From: Dehalococcoidia bacterium
GTDB taxonomy: Bacteria > Chloroflexota > Dehalococcoidia > Lucifugimonadales > SHYT01
Assembly (NCBI GenBank): GCA_009693055.1
Contig: SHYA01000003.1
Span: 124,001 to 188,000, forward strand
Direction of reading: 5' to 3'
DNA length: 64,000 nt
A model generated the notes under the pieces. It was not told where the DNA came from, did not search any database, and saw only the letters and a list, made by a program, of their open reading frames with translations. Below, piece by piece: positions 8,448 through 16,840 of this stretch (its first letter is position 1; each line of letters opens with the position of its first letter). A program made the position numbers and the translations under genes.

Positions 8448-8840
8448 CTAGGGTAAGGGATCACTGAGGGTCCGCCGCACCTCGTCGCCCCTCGTGTAGG
8501 CGGCCCGCTCCATCGGGTGCTCGCGGCCACGCTTCATGTGCTTCGGCCTCCAGTGCCACACGTAGCGGAAGATATAGCGCCACCAGCCCTGCTCCCTCTG
8601 CTGCGCCACGTGGAACAGCTCGTGGGCCAGCAGCGCGGCGCCCGCCGCCGACTCAAGGTCTCGCGCGCGCTTGGTCAGGTGGACCGTCCTGTTCATCGTC
8701 ACGCCCGCCTGGCCCAGCCGTCCGAACACCCATCCGAACACGGAGCCGCGTAACACGCGGACGCTGTCCAGCAGCTCCCGGTCGTACCACGGAGCCAGCT
8801 TCTCCTTCACCGTTTCGGGGATGGTGACGCGTCGCGACAC
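8448..8840 (-). CDS. Small DUF4157-like protein with HExxH motif
   Basis: A 130-residue protein with the zinc-metalloprotease-like motif AHELFHVAQQ at about residues 69-78, in the arrangement seen in DUF4157-type domains. The upstream part (SVRVLRGSVFGWVFGRLGQAGVTMNRTVHLTKRA) is the usual beta region in front of that helix. Past the motif are a Trp-rich stretch and HPMERAAY, a likely third-ligand region (E in MERAAY). The role is unknown; related domains occur in secreted or toxin-associated proteins, but no signal peptide is present here. It follows the DDN-family gene by about 13 bases on the same strand. Confidence 0.75.
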   Translation of the reverse strand: MSRRVTIPETVKEKLAPWYDRELLDSVRVLRGSVFGWVFGRLGQAGVTMNRTVHLTKRARDLESAAGAALLAHELFHVAQQREQGWWRYIFRYVWHWRPKHMKRGREHPMERAAYTRGDEVRRTLSDPLP

Positions 8841-8853
8841 TAAGGTCTTCCAG

Positions 8854-9293
8854 CTATCGCGTTGTGGGCGACGATACCGGCCGCAGCCGCACGAGCGGGA
8901 TCGTTCGCGAGGTCTTCGTCCGGTACGATGCGTAGCCCGAGAACAGCGACATGAACTGCGTCCAGTATCGCTCCGCGTCCTGCGCGGCCACGTCCTCCGC
9001 CAGCGCTGCGATCTTGGCGCGTTTCACCTGCACCGCCACCTCCGACTTCCTCTGGAGGTTGAGGTACCACGCGGGGTGCCAGTCCCGCCCGGCATTGGAG
9101 GCCACAACAATCCAGGCTTCCCCGTCCCTCACGTAGATGAGCGGCGTGGTCCGCTGCCTCCCCGTCTTGCGGCCTATCGTGGTCAGCAGCAGTACCGAGG
9201 CTTCCCCATTGAGCCGCCAAGAAGCCCGCCCGTTGCGCGGTAGCGCGTCCTATCGATTCCGGTAACACCCACCTGGAAAGCCCGTTGCACCAT
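8854..9293 (-). pseudogene. Deazaflavin-dependent (DDN-family) nitroreductase, frameshifted
   Basis: The gene starts at ATG 9293, seven bases after a strong GAGGAGG site, and reads MVQRAFQVGVTGIDRTRY... through ATGGLLGGSMG before hitting TGA at 9185-9183. The homologous sequence continues one frame over as EASVLLLTTIGRKTGRQRTT, then WIVVASNAGRDWHPAWYLNL, to 8854. That order matches the F420-binding DDN family (GG..GG...LLLTT.GRKSGR..., then ASNGG...P.W..NL). The frames join at a run of four G (9204-9207, complement) by a one-base loss or slip. With the correction the protein is about 146 residues, the family's normal size. It is a recent pseudogene, a sequence error, or less likely a slippage site. 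Confidence 0.75.
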
Positions 9294-9320
9294 GGGCCAC
9301 CTCCTCTTCGCTACACCATC

Positions 9321-11840
9321 CTAATCCGCCGGGTCAACATCCACCGTCCACGCAGGCGGGACTTCGGCCCGCGAGAGCAGCGGCGTCAGCTCTCCCGAGC
9401 GATTGGGGGGCAGCCGCAGCACAACCTGCCAGCGGTACCGGCCACGGACGCGGGGTGGATACGCGGGGGCCGGGCCGACAACGTCAGCCTCGCCGAGACC
9501 CTCTTTCGCAAGGACGTTGCGTAAGCGTTGCGCCATCAGTTCGGCGTCCTGCTGGCACCGTGTTTCGTTGACGTGCGCGATCATCAGACGCGCCAGCCTA
9601 CTGAATGGAGGGTTCCGGTGCTCTGCGCGGTACGCGATCTCTTGCCGGTAGAAAGCCAGGTACTCCTGCCGCACCGCGGCCTTGATGGCGTAGTGCTCCG
9701 GCGCGTACGTCTGCACAATGACGTGTCCGGGAAGCTCCGCGCGGCCCGCCCGGCCGGCCACCTGGCAAAGCGTTTGGAACAGCCGCTCTCCGGCCCGCAG
9801 ATCCGGCACGTGGAGGCCGACGTCGGCAAGCACCACGCCGACCAACGTAACGCGTGGCAGGTGGAGCCCTTTCGCCACCATCTGCGTGCCGACCAGCACG
9901 GGCGCCTCGCCCCGGCTGAACCGGTCCATCAGCTCCTCGTGTGCGCGCTGCTCCTGGGCCGCGTCCCTGTCCCATCGGAGCACCGGCACGCCAAATGTCG
10001 CCCGAACCTCGTCCGCCACACGCTGCGTCCCGACGCCTAGGTAGCGGATCCGCACGCCTCTGCAGGCCGGGCACTGGGCAGGGGGCCGGCGTGTTACCCC
10101 GCACAGGTGGCACTGCAAGCGGTCCGTCGCGCCGTGATAGGTCATCGGGAGGTCGCATCGGCGGCAGCGGACGACGTGCCCGCAGTCGCGGCACTGCACG
10201 ACGCCCGCCGAGCCACGCCGGTTCAGGAATAGGATCGCCTGCTCGCCGCGACGGAGCACACCCTCCAGGGCGTCGTGCAGCGGGCTGCTGAAGATGCTCC
10301 GGTTTCCGGAGCGCAGCTCCTCGCGCATGTCCACGACGCGCACCTGCGGAAGCGGCACGGTGGCCGTGCGGCCTTGCGCCCCAGTGGCAAGCCTGTCCTC
10401 CAACCGCAGCAGCCGGTATCTGCCGTTCAGCGCATGATAATAAGACGCCACATCCGGCGTGGCACTACCCATGAGCACGACGGCGCCGGTCAGCTCCGCC
10501 AACTTAAGCGCAGCATCCCGCGCATGGTATCGGGGCGTGGCATCCTGCTGCTTGTACGTCCACTCGTGCTCCTCGTCCATCACGATGAGGCCCACGTCCG
10601 GCTGAGGCGTGAACAGCGCGCTCCGGGACCCGAGCACCACGTCAAACTCGCCGCGCTGGACCCGCCACCAGGTATCGTACTGCTCCCCCAGCGACAGGCC
10701 GCTATGGTACAGCCCGATGCGGCCGGGGAACCGGCTGCTCAGCCGCTGCACCGTCTGCGGCGTGAGCGCAATCTCCGGCACGAGGTAGATGCCTCGCTTG
10801 CCCATCGCCAAGCACTCAGCCAGCGCCCGCAGGTACACCTCCGTCTTGCCGCTGCCCGTTACGCCCTCCAGCAAGAGCGCCTTGGGCTCGCTGCCGCGCA
10901 GCGCGTCGCCCACCTGGGACACGGCCTCCGACTGCGCCTGCGTGAGCACCAACGGCGACTCCAACTGAAACGCCCTTCCGGCCAGCGGGTCCCGGAGGAC
11001 GCGCGTCCGCTCAAGAACGAGCACGCCGCGCTTCAGCAGCGCCGTAACGGCGGCCCCGCCATACTCCTTCCGCGCCTGGCTCGCCGGCAGCCTACCCCCT
11101 CCTTCTTGCAAAGCAAGCACCGCTTCCAACAGCGCAGCTCGCCTTGGCGCTCGTCCAGATGCGAGCTCGGCGGCCAGTTGCGCCGTCTCTTCTGCGGAGA
11201 CCGCCAGCCGCAGCTCCTCCTGAAACTTCGGCCCGACGGGGGGCCGCGGCCACGCCTCGGAGCGCTGGACCACCCCCGCTTTGAGCAGCTCCTGAAGGCC
11301 GCTGCGGGCTCCCCTCCCCACGCGGCGCAGGGCGAAAGCCTCTTCCAAGGGGCCATCCGTCGAAAGGATATCCAAGAGCCGGCGCGCGGGCTGCGATAGC
11401 CCCTCGGCCCGCGCGTCTTCCGCCTCTGATGAGCGGACCAGCGTCAGGCGAAGCTCCACGCGCGATCGCTCGGGGGCGCCGGGCGGGAACATGAGCGAGG
11501 CGGCCTGGAACAGGGAGCAGAAGTACTCGGCGCTGAGCCACCGCGCCAGTTTGAGTTGCGTGCCGGTCAGCGGCGGGGCGCTCCCGACTGCGCCTTCTAT
11601 GTCGCGCAGCAGAATGCCCGGAGACCGGTGATGGATTTCAATCACGACTCCGCGGACACGTCGCGACCCCAGTGGTACGGAAACGATGGCCCCTTCGGTG
11701 AGGTCGAGGGCAGGTGGCATGGCGTACGTGAGGGTGCGGCCGGGAGCAAGCAGCGCGTCCACCGCAACCTCGGCCAGGCGCTGTGCCTGCTCATCGGTGA
11801 CCGGTGTTGACTGGGACGCGACCGGGCGCAACGGTGTCAC
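9321..11840 (-). CDS. priA: Primosomal protein N' (PriA helicase)
   Basis: An 839-residue PriA, the 3'-5' helicase that reloads the replisome at stalled forks. An N-terminal DNA-binding region (LTYAMPPALDLTEGAIVSVPLGSRRVRGVV) is followed by the helicase core, with GVTGSGKTEVYL (Walker A, about 327) and MDEEHEWTYKQ (DEEH box, about 420). The cysteine-rich zinc region (CRDCGHVVRCRRCDLP and CHLCG...CPAC) follows, then the GTQMVAKGLHLP and AGRAGR motifs and the C-terminal domain. All expected parts are present and unbroken. The start codon is GTG. Confidence 0.96.
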   Translation of the reverse strand: MTPLRPVASQSTPVTDEQAQRLAEVAVDALLAPGRTLTYAMPPALDLTEGAIVSVPLGSRRVRGVVIEIHHRSPGILLRDIEGAVGSAPPLTGTQLKLARWLSAEYFCSLFQAASLMFPPGAPERSRVELRLTLVRSSEAEDARAEGLSQPARRLLDILSTDGPLEEAFALRRVGRGARSGLQELLKAGVVQRSEAWPRPPVGPKFQEELRLAVSAEETAQLAAELASGRAPRRAALLEAVLALQEGGGRLPASQARKEYGGAAVTALLKRGVLVLERTRVLRDPLAGRAFQLESPLVLTQAQSEAVSQVGDALRGSEPKALLLEGVTGSGKTEVYLRALAECLAMGKRGIYLVPEIALTPQTVQRLSSRFPGRIGLYHSGLSLGEQYDTWWRVQRGEFDVVLGSRSALFTPQPDVGLIVMDEEHEWTYKQQDATPRYHARDAALKLAELTGAVVLMGSATPDVASYYHALNGRYRLLRLEDRLATGAQGRTATVPLPQVRVVDMREELRSGNRSIFSSPLHDALEGVLRRGEQAILFLNRRGSAGVVQCRDCGHVVRCRRCDLPMTYHGATDRLQCHLCGVTRRPPAQCPACRGVRIRYLGVGTQRVADEVRATFGVPVLRWDRDAAQEQRAHEELMDRFSRGEAPVLVGTQMVAKGLHLPRVTLVGVVLADVGLHVPDLRAGERLFQTLCQVAGRAGRAELPGHVIVQTYAPEHYAIKAAVRQEYLAFYRQEIAYRAEHRNPPFSRLARLMIAHVNETRCQQDAELMAQRLRNVLAKEGLGEADVVGPAPAYPPRVRGRYRWQVVLRLPPNRSGELTPLLSRAEVPPAWTVDVDPAD

Positions 11841-11925
11841 AGCATGCCCCGCGACGAAGGGACGACCGCAGGCTTCCTTAGCGGCTTACGTGGCAAGACA
11901 GCGGGTAAGAGTGGCGCGGTCAGAC

Positions 11926-12483
11926 CTAGCGAGGAGCGGCTGCTGGCTTTGCCGTGCCTTCCGCCTTCGCAGGCTTTGCCTTTGCTGCCTTAGCCGCGGC
12001 GGGCTTGGCCGCCCTTTCCTTTGCCGGAGCGGGTTTCGCAGCGCCCGGCGCCGCAGCAGGAGTCACCGTCTGCACCGTGGCCTCAGCGGGCACCGCCTCC
12101 GGGCCGGTCATGCCCTCTCCTCCCACCAGCTGCTCCAGGAGACCACGGCGTTCCTTGACACGCGCCGCCCGGCCTGAGAGAGCGCGCAAGTAGTAGAGCT
12201 TGGCGCGCCGCACATGCCCGCGCCGCGTCACCGTGATCGACTCGATAAGCGGAGAGTGTACCGGGAATGTGCGCTCAATCCCCACGTCATACGTCACACG
12301 GCGGACGGTAAAGCAGGCGCCAGGGCCGCTGCCGCCCTTGCCGATCACGACACCCTCAAACGACTGCACGCGTTCCCGCTCGCCTTCGCGGACTCGGAAC
12401 GCGACACGCACGGTGTCGCCCTCCCGGATCGCGGTGGACCGCACGCTGGTGGGCAGTTGCACTAAGTGGTGGGCGTTCGGCAT
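11926..12483 (-). CDS. rplS: 50S ribosomal protein L19 with long basic tail
   Basis: The first ~115 residues are a full L19, which sits at the 30S/50S interface: [30 protein letters not shown], then [21 protein letters not shown] and [20 protein letters not shown]. The C-terminal ~65 residues are an Ala/Pro/Lys-rich tail ([20 protein letters not shown]) absent from model L19 proteins. ATG 12483 is chosen because the fold begins there (MPNAHHLVQ); the frame also extends upstream to 12582. The usual neighbours rpsP, rimM and trmD are absent. Confidence 0.95.
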   Translation of the reverse strand: MPNAHHLVQLPTSVRSTAIREGDTVRVAFRVREGERERVQSFEGVVIGKGGSGPGACFTVRRVTYDVGIERTFPVHSPLIESITVTRRGHVRRAKLYYLRALSGRAARVKERRGLLEQLVGGEGMTGPEAVPAEATVQTVTPAAAPGAAKPAPAKERAAKPAAAKAAKAKPAKAEGTAKPAAAPR

Positions 12484-12677
12484 GGCAGTCGCCTTTTCTC
12501 GTGGTCTTCTTCGCCGGACAGACGCTGTCTGGACGCGATTCCAGCCACGGAGCATTCTAGCCGAAAAGAGGGCAACTCTCAAGCATCCACGGCGGGCGCG
12601 GCGCCTTGACGCGGCCCCAAGCGCCCCGCATACTGACGCCTGGGGCGCCTACGGCTCAGCCCAGCGCACAGCTTCGC

Positions 12678-12750
12678 CCGCCCGTAGCTCAGCGGATAGA
12701 GCATTGGGCTTCGGACCCAAGGGTCGGGGGTTCAAATCCCTCCGGGCGGA
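12678..12750 (+). tRNA. tRNA-Arg (anticodon TCG)
   Basis: Full cloverleaf. Acceptor CCGCCCG pairs exactly with CGGGCGG. The D arm is GCTC/GAGC, the anticodon stem TTGGG/CCCAA with loop CTTCGGA (anticodon TCG), and the T arm has loop TTCAAAT. The discriminator base is A, and CCA is not encoded. It would read CGA/CGG-type arginine codons. Confidence 0.95.
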
Positions 12751-12786
12751 GAACCTCTCACACCCTCTCCCACGAGCGATCGCCCG

Positions 12787-14247
12787 CTAACGCAGCCTGG
12801 ACGCCCTCCTGGTTGACCGTGCCGCTGGCCTCGCCGCTCTCCTAACTGCCCCGCGTGCCGCCGACTTGCCGGTTGACCGTGCCGCTGGCCTCGCCGCTCT
12901 CCTGACTGCCCCGCGTGCTGCCGACCTGCCGGTTGCCGGCCGGGCCGCTCTCCTGGTCGCCTTTCGCGTTGATGGCCGCTTGGCTGCCAGCCGGGATGCT
13001 CGCCTCGGAGCTACCCGCGCGGCCGCCTTCCGAGTCTTTGGCCGTGCCGCCTTGCTCGCCACTGCCTTGCGCGCTGCTGGGCGTGCCACCCGCCGCGCAG
13101 ACCGCCAGAGCTGCTTGCTGGCCAGCTCGGCGCCCTCCGCCATCGCGCGGAACTTCGCCCACGTCACGCCAGGGTCAATGGTGTTCATCCCCGCAAACGT
13201 GCCGAAGCCGCAGTCCGTGCCCGCTATCACGTTCTCCCGCCCGACCAGGTTGGCGTAACGAACAAGGCGCTCCGCGATCAGCTCAGGGTGCTCAATGATG
13301 TTGGACGTGGAGTCCAGCACGCCCGGAATGATGATCTTCCCGTCAGGCAGCTTGATATCCTGGAACACCGTCCACTCGTGCTCATGCTGCGCGTTGGCGC
13401 CCACAAAGGAGATGGCAGACGGCCGCGCCTTAAGGATGATGGGCAGGATCTCCTTAAGAGGAATGTCCTTGTGATGCGGCCCCTCGTAGTTGCCCCAGCA
13501 CAGGTGGATGCGCAGCCGGTCCGGTGGGATGTCTCGGAGCGCGTGGTTGAGCGCCTCAATGTTCGCCTCCGCAATCTTCAGGAACTCTTTGGTGCTGGCG
13601 TCCGGAAACTGGATGTGCCGGCCCATCGCCAGGTCGGGACAGTCCACCTGGACCACAAAGCCTGCCCGGTAGATGGCGTCATACTCGTCTTTCATCACCT
13701 TGGCCAGGGCAGCCAGGTACGCCTCGTGGTTTTTGTAATACTGGTTCTGCAGGAACAAGGCGATGACTCCAGGCGAGGCGGCGCTCATGAACACCTCGCT
13801 GGGCTTAACGCCGGAAACGGCCGCCCTCAGGTACGCAATGTCGGCGGAGAGAGGCCTCTTGTCCTTCCACGAGATTGGGCCGTTACACGCCGGCGCATCA
13901 ATACGCGTGGTCAGGACCTGACTGAACATGCGCTGGGCGAACTCCGGAAACTCGCGGAGGTCGCCCATGCCGAGCCTGAGAGCGCTCACCCCGCCAAACC
14001 CCAAGAGGCGGTCCTTGACGTACGTGGAATACCCGACTTTACTCGCCTCGCCATCATTGAGGACGTCAATACCAGTCTCCATCTGCTTGCGCACGAGCTC
14101 GGCCACGGCGGCGCGGGCTGTAGCATCAAATGCCTCCGGGTCAACGAGGTTGCCGGCCTCCCTCGCCAAGATCATCTCCACCAGCTTGGGTGGACGGGGC
14201 AAGCTCCCCGTGTGGGTCGTCAGAATGCGTTCCGTGCTGCGTTTCAT
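12787..14247 (-). CDS. MetE-like methionine synthase-family protein with histone-like tail
   Basis: A 486-residue protein of the cobalamin-independent methionine synthase C-terminal family (COG0620). It starts MKRSTERILTTHTGSLPRP. Likely zinc ligands are retained: HLCWGN (His and Cys) and GTDCGFG (second Cys). Family members pass methyl groups to thiols such as homocysteine, but stand-alone short members like this are poorly defined. The last ~115 residues are an Ala/Arg/Lys-rich low-complexity tail resembling histone H1 or AlgP; its end is encoded by a 60-bp direct repeat. The ATG overlaps the TGA of the upstream paralogue as ATGA, with AAGGAGGAG ahead, so the two are translationally coupled. 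Confidence 0.85.
   Translation of the reverse strand: MKRSTERILTTHTGSLPRPPKLVEMILAREAGNLVDPEAFDATARAAVAELVRKQMETGIDVLNDGEASKVGYSTYVKDRLLGFGGVSALRLGMGDLREFPEFAQRMFSQVLTTRIDAPACNGPISWKDKRPLSADIAYLRAAVSGVKPSEVFMSAASPGVIALFLQNQYYKNHEAYLAALAKVMKDEYDAIYRAGFVVQVDCPDLAMGRHIQFPDASTKEFLKIAEANIEALNHALRDIPPDRLRIHLCWGNYEGPHHKDIPLKEILPIILKARPSAISFVGANAQHEHEWTVFQDIKLPDGKIIIPGVLDSTSNIIEHPELIAERLVRYANLVGRENVIAGTDCGFGTFAGMNTIDPGVTWAKFRAMAEGAELASKQLWRSARRVARPAARKAVASKAARPKTRKAAARVAPRRASRLAAKRPSTRKATRRAARPATGRSAARGAVRRAARPAARSTGKSAARGAVRRAARPAARSTRRASRLR
12811..12935. repeat. 60-bp tandem direct repeat within the MetE-like tail
   Basis: Period 60, two nearly identical units plus a partial third, in frame with the protein; the copies encode the SAARGAVRRAARPAARST unit. 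An in-frame repeat of this kind expands or shrinks easily. Confidence 0.85.
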
Positions 14248-15491
14248 CGGCTGCTCCTCCTTCGTGCCGCTGGGTGGCGTGCCACAGTCTTACGTACTGC
14301 CGGTCTACGCGCCGCTACCCCTCGGACCGTCACCCTGCGCCCAGTGCTCCCCCAAAGCTCCTTGGAGGCGATCCGAGCGCCTTCCGCCATCGCCTGCAGC
14401 TTCGCCCACGTGATCTTTGGGTCCACCGTGGACATGATGGCCGCAGTCCCAAACCCGCAGTCCGTGCCCGCTATCACGTTCTCCCGTCCCACCACGCCGG
14501 CGTACCGCACCAGCCGCTGCGCCACCAGCTCCGGGTGCTCAATGATGTTGGACGTGGAGTCCAGCACGCCCGGAATGATGATCTTCTCTGCAGGCAACTT
14601 GATCTCCTTGAACACCGACCACTCATGCTCGTGCCGCGCGTTCGCACCCACAAAGGAGATAGCAGACGGCCGGGATTTCAGAATAATCGGCAATATCTCT
14701 TTCAATGGGATGTCCCGGTGATGCGGACTCTCTGCGTTTCCCCAACACAGGTGGATGCGCAGCCGGTCCGGCGGAATATCGCTCAGCGCGTGGTTCAGCG
14801 CCTCCACGTTGATCTGTGCGATCCGCAAGAACTCCTTGGTGGTGGCATTGGGGAACTGGATATGCCGGCCCATCGCCAGGTCAGGGCAGTCCACCTGGAC
14901 CACGAATCCCGCCTTGTCGATGGCGTTGTACTCATCTTTCATTACGTCGGCCAGCGCCCACACGTACTCCTCATGGTTCCGGTAGAATTGGTTCGGCAGG
15001 AAGAGCGCGATGACGCCCGGCGAGGCGGCGCTCATGAACACCTCGGCGGCCTGCACGCCGGCGACCGCAGCCTTAAGGTTCTCGATGTCCTTCCGTACCA
15101 CTTCCCGGTCCTTCCAACCGACCGGCCCGTTGCACGCCGGCAGCTTGATGGCGTTCGCGAACCCTTGCATGACACGCCGCGCCAGGTCTGGAAAGTCCAT
15201 CATGTCCGCGGGCGCAAGGTTGAAAGTGCCATCGCCATCAAACCCTGACAGGCGGTCCTTGACATAGGTGGAGTAGAGCATCTTGCTCGTCTCGCCGTCG
15301 TTGAGGACATCCACGCCGCACTCGACCTGCTTGCGGACTACGCCTTGCACGGCGCTCCGCACCTCGGCATCAAAGGCGGCCCCGTCATACGGCTTGCCCA
15401 GCTCTTTCGCTGCCAGCATCTCCACCAGCGCAGGCGGACGCGGCAGGCTTCCCGTGTGAGTCGTAAGAATGCGCTCCGTGCTCCGTTTCAT
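14244..15491 (-). CDS. MetE-like methionine synthase-family protein (paralogue)
   Basis: A 415-residue paralogue of the next gene downstream, with the same start (MKRSTERILTTHTGSLPRP), the FMSAASPGVIALFL block, HLCWGN and GTDCGFG. Identity is high across the first ~370 residues, pointing to tandem duplication followed by divergence. The tail is shorter but also basic (RRPAVRKTVARHPAARRRSSR). ATG 15491 is chosen over 15515 because GGGAGGT lies just upstream and it aligns with the paralogue. No cobalamin or SAM riboswitch was seen upstream. Two paralogues in one operon suggest a heteromer or two related methyl-transfer substrates; this is inference. Confidence 0.85.
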   Translation of the reverse strand: MKRSTERILTTHTGSLPRPPALVEMLAAKELGKPYDGAAFDAEVRSAVQGVVRKQVECGVDVLNDGETSKMLYSTYVKDRLSGFDGDGTFNLAPADMMDFPDLARRVMQGFANAIKLPACNGPVGWKDREVVRKDIENLKAAVAGVQAAEVFMSAASPGVIALFLPNQFYRNHEEYVWALADVMKDEYNAIDKAGFVVQVDCPDLAMGRHIQFPNATTKEFLRIAQINVEALNHALSDIPPDRLRIHLCWGNAESPHHRDIPLKEILPIILKSRPSAISFVGANARHEHEWSVFKEIKLPAEKIIIPGVLDSTSNIIEHPELVAQRLVRYAGVVGRENVIAGTDCGFGTAAIMSTVDPKITWAKLQAMAEGARIASKELWGSTGRRVTVRGVAARRPAVRKTVARHPAARRRSSR

Positions 15492-15927
15492 GTGTACCTC
15501 CCCTTCAGTGGTCAACCAGGAAACCGCACTCCTGAATATGGACGTAGGCTACGGCCTCATTCAGGATACTGTCAAGTGAGTCCTGCCCCCTTGCCTGACC
15601 CCTGGTTACCACGGAAACAGCGAGCTTCCAGCGCACGAACATGGGCGTTCCCAACGGTAGTCTCACCAAGCTCACGCTTGACAAAGCCGGCGCACCCCTT
15701 ATCGTTATGGATGGCTTACGGGTAGCACGCCTCTGCAATGCGGTGCAGCAGTTCGAGGGATCACACCGTTGACGGTGCTGGGTGAGACTCGGAGAACCCG
15801 CTCACTCTCCTACCCACACAGCTTTACGCTTGACCAAACGGCGGAAATGTCGCCGTAACATGTGCCGGATAAACTGACCTCATCACTCAGCCCTTAGCCC
15901 TAGCGCTGCGGGAGGAGATGCGCACCA
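15492..15927. other. Intergenic region, no gene supported
   Basis: About 435 bases between the divergent MetE-like operon and the MBL hydrolase gene. Weak open frames exist but none has a convincing protein pattern. No known riboswitch or terminator was recognised. Confidence 0.4.
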
Positions 15928-16770
15928 ATGAAACTCGGTCGGATGGAGATCCACGTCATCAGCGACGGAAGCTGGCGTCTGGACGGCGGCGGCGTTTTTG
16001 GACAGGTCCCGAAAGTCCTCTGGCAAGAGGTGGCCAAGCCCGATGGCCGGAACCGTGTCCGGCTTGGCCTGAACTGTCTGCTCGTCCGCACCCCCAACGG
16101 CAACGTGCTGATAGACACGGGGGTGGGGCGCAAAGTGGATGACCGCCGCAAAGAGAACTACGGTCTTGACGCCGGGAAGCTGATGGGTGGCCTGCGCAAC
16201 TTGGGTCTCAAGGCCACCGACATTGACTATGTCACCTTCTCCCACCTCCACTTTGACCATGCGGGCGGCGCCACCAAATTCAACCGCAAGCGGGAAGCTG
16301 TGCCCACCTTTCCTAAAGCCAAGTACTTCATTCAAGAGGCCTGCTGGGAAGACGCCACGCACCCCAACGAGCGCGGCCGCGACGCCTACGAATCCCTTGA
16401 CTACCGGCCGCTCGCCGATCGGGGCCAACTGGAGCTCGTGCGAGGGGAAAAGGAGATCATCCCCGGTGTTCTCCTCAGGGAGACGGGCGGCCACTGCAAG
16501 GGCCACCAGATGGTGCTCATCAACAGCGCACCAAGGAAAGTCGCGTTCGTCGGAGACATTATCCCCACCCCATCCCACATCCGCCTCCCCTACATCACCG
16601 CTTTTGACCAGTACCCGGAACAAACCCTGGAGTATAAGCGGCAGCTCTTGAAACAAGCTGAAGAGGACCAATGGATACTGGTCTTCTCGCACGGGTACGA
16701 CGCCCACGCGGGCATGCTTGAGCGCAAGGACGGGAGATACCAACTCAAGCCGATAGACCTGACGAAGTAA
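15928..16770 (+). CDS. MBL-fold metallo-hydrolase
   Basis: A 280-residue metallo-beta-lactamase-fold hydrolase. The metal-binding SHLHFDHAGG lies at about 105-114, with VLIDTGVG ahead. Further ligands are in GHCKGHQMV (about 190), VAFVGDIIPTP (about 205) and a late His in FSHGYDAHAG. It resembles the quorum-quenching/YtnP-like group, but the substrate cannot be assigned. A GGGAGGAG site precedes the ATG. It is convergent with recJ. Confidence 0.88.
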   Translation: MKLGRMEIHVISDGSWRLDGGGVFGQVPKVLWQEVAKPDGRNRVRLGLNCLLVRTPNGNVLIDTGVGRKVDDRRKENYGLDAGKLMGGLRNLGLKATDIDYVTFSHLHFDHAGGATKFNRKREAVPTFPKAKYFIQEACWEDATHPNERGRDAYESLDYRPLADRGQLELVRGEKEIIPGVLLRETGGHCKGHQMVLINSAPRKVAFVGDIIPTPSHIRLPYITAFDQYPEQTLEYKRQLLKQAEEDQWILVFSHGYDAHAGMLERKDGRYQLKPIDLTK

Positions 16771-16840
16771 GGACCGGCCGGACTGCGCATAGCGTCGACA
16801 CTCCCAAGTGTACGGCCAGCTTCCCCCAGCGCCCGATGAG

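Noticed and set aside
12811..12935. CRISPR-like array
   Set aside because: The repeats have no spacers and are in frame with a protein tail.
15505..15738. 77-residue ORF upstream of the MetE-like operon
   Set aside because: No protein pattern or ribosome site; probably chance.
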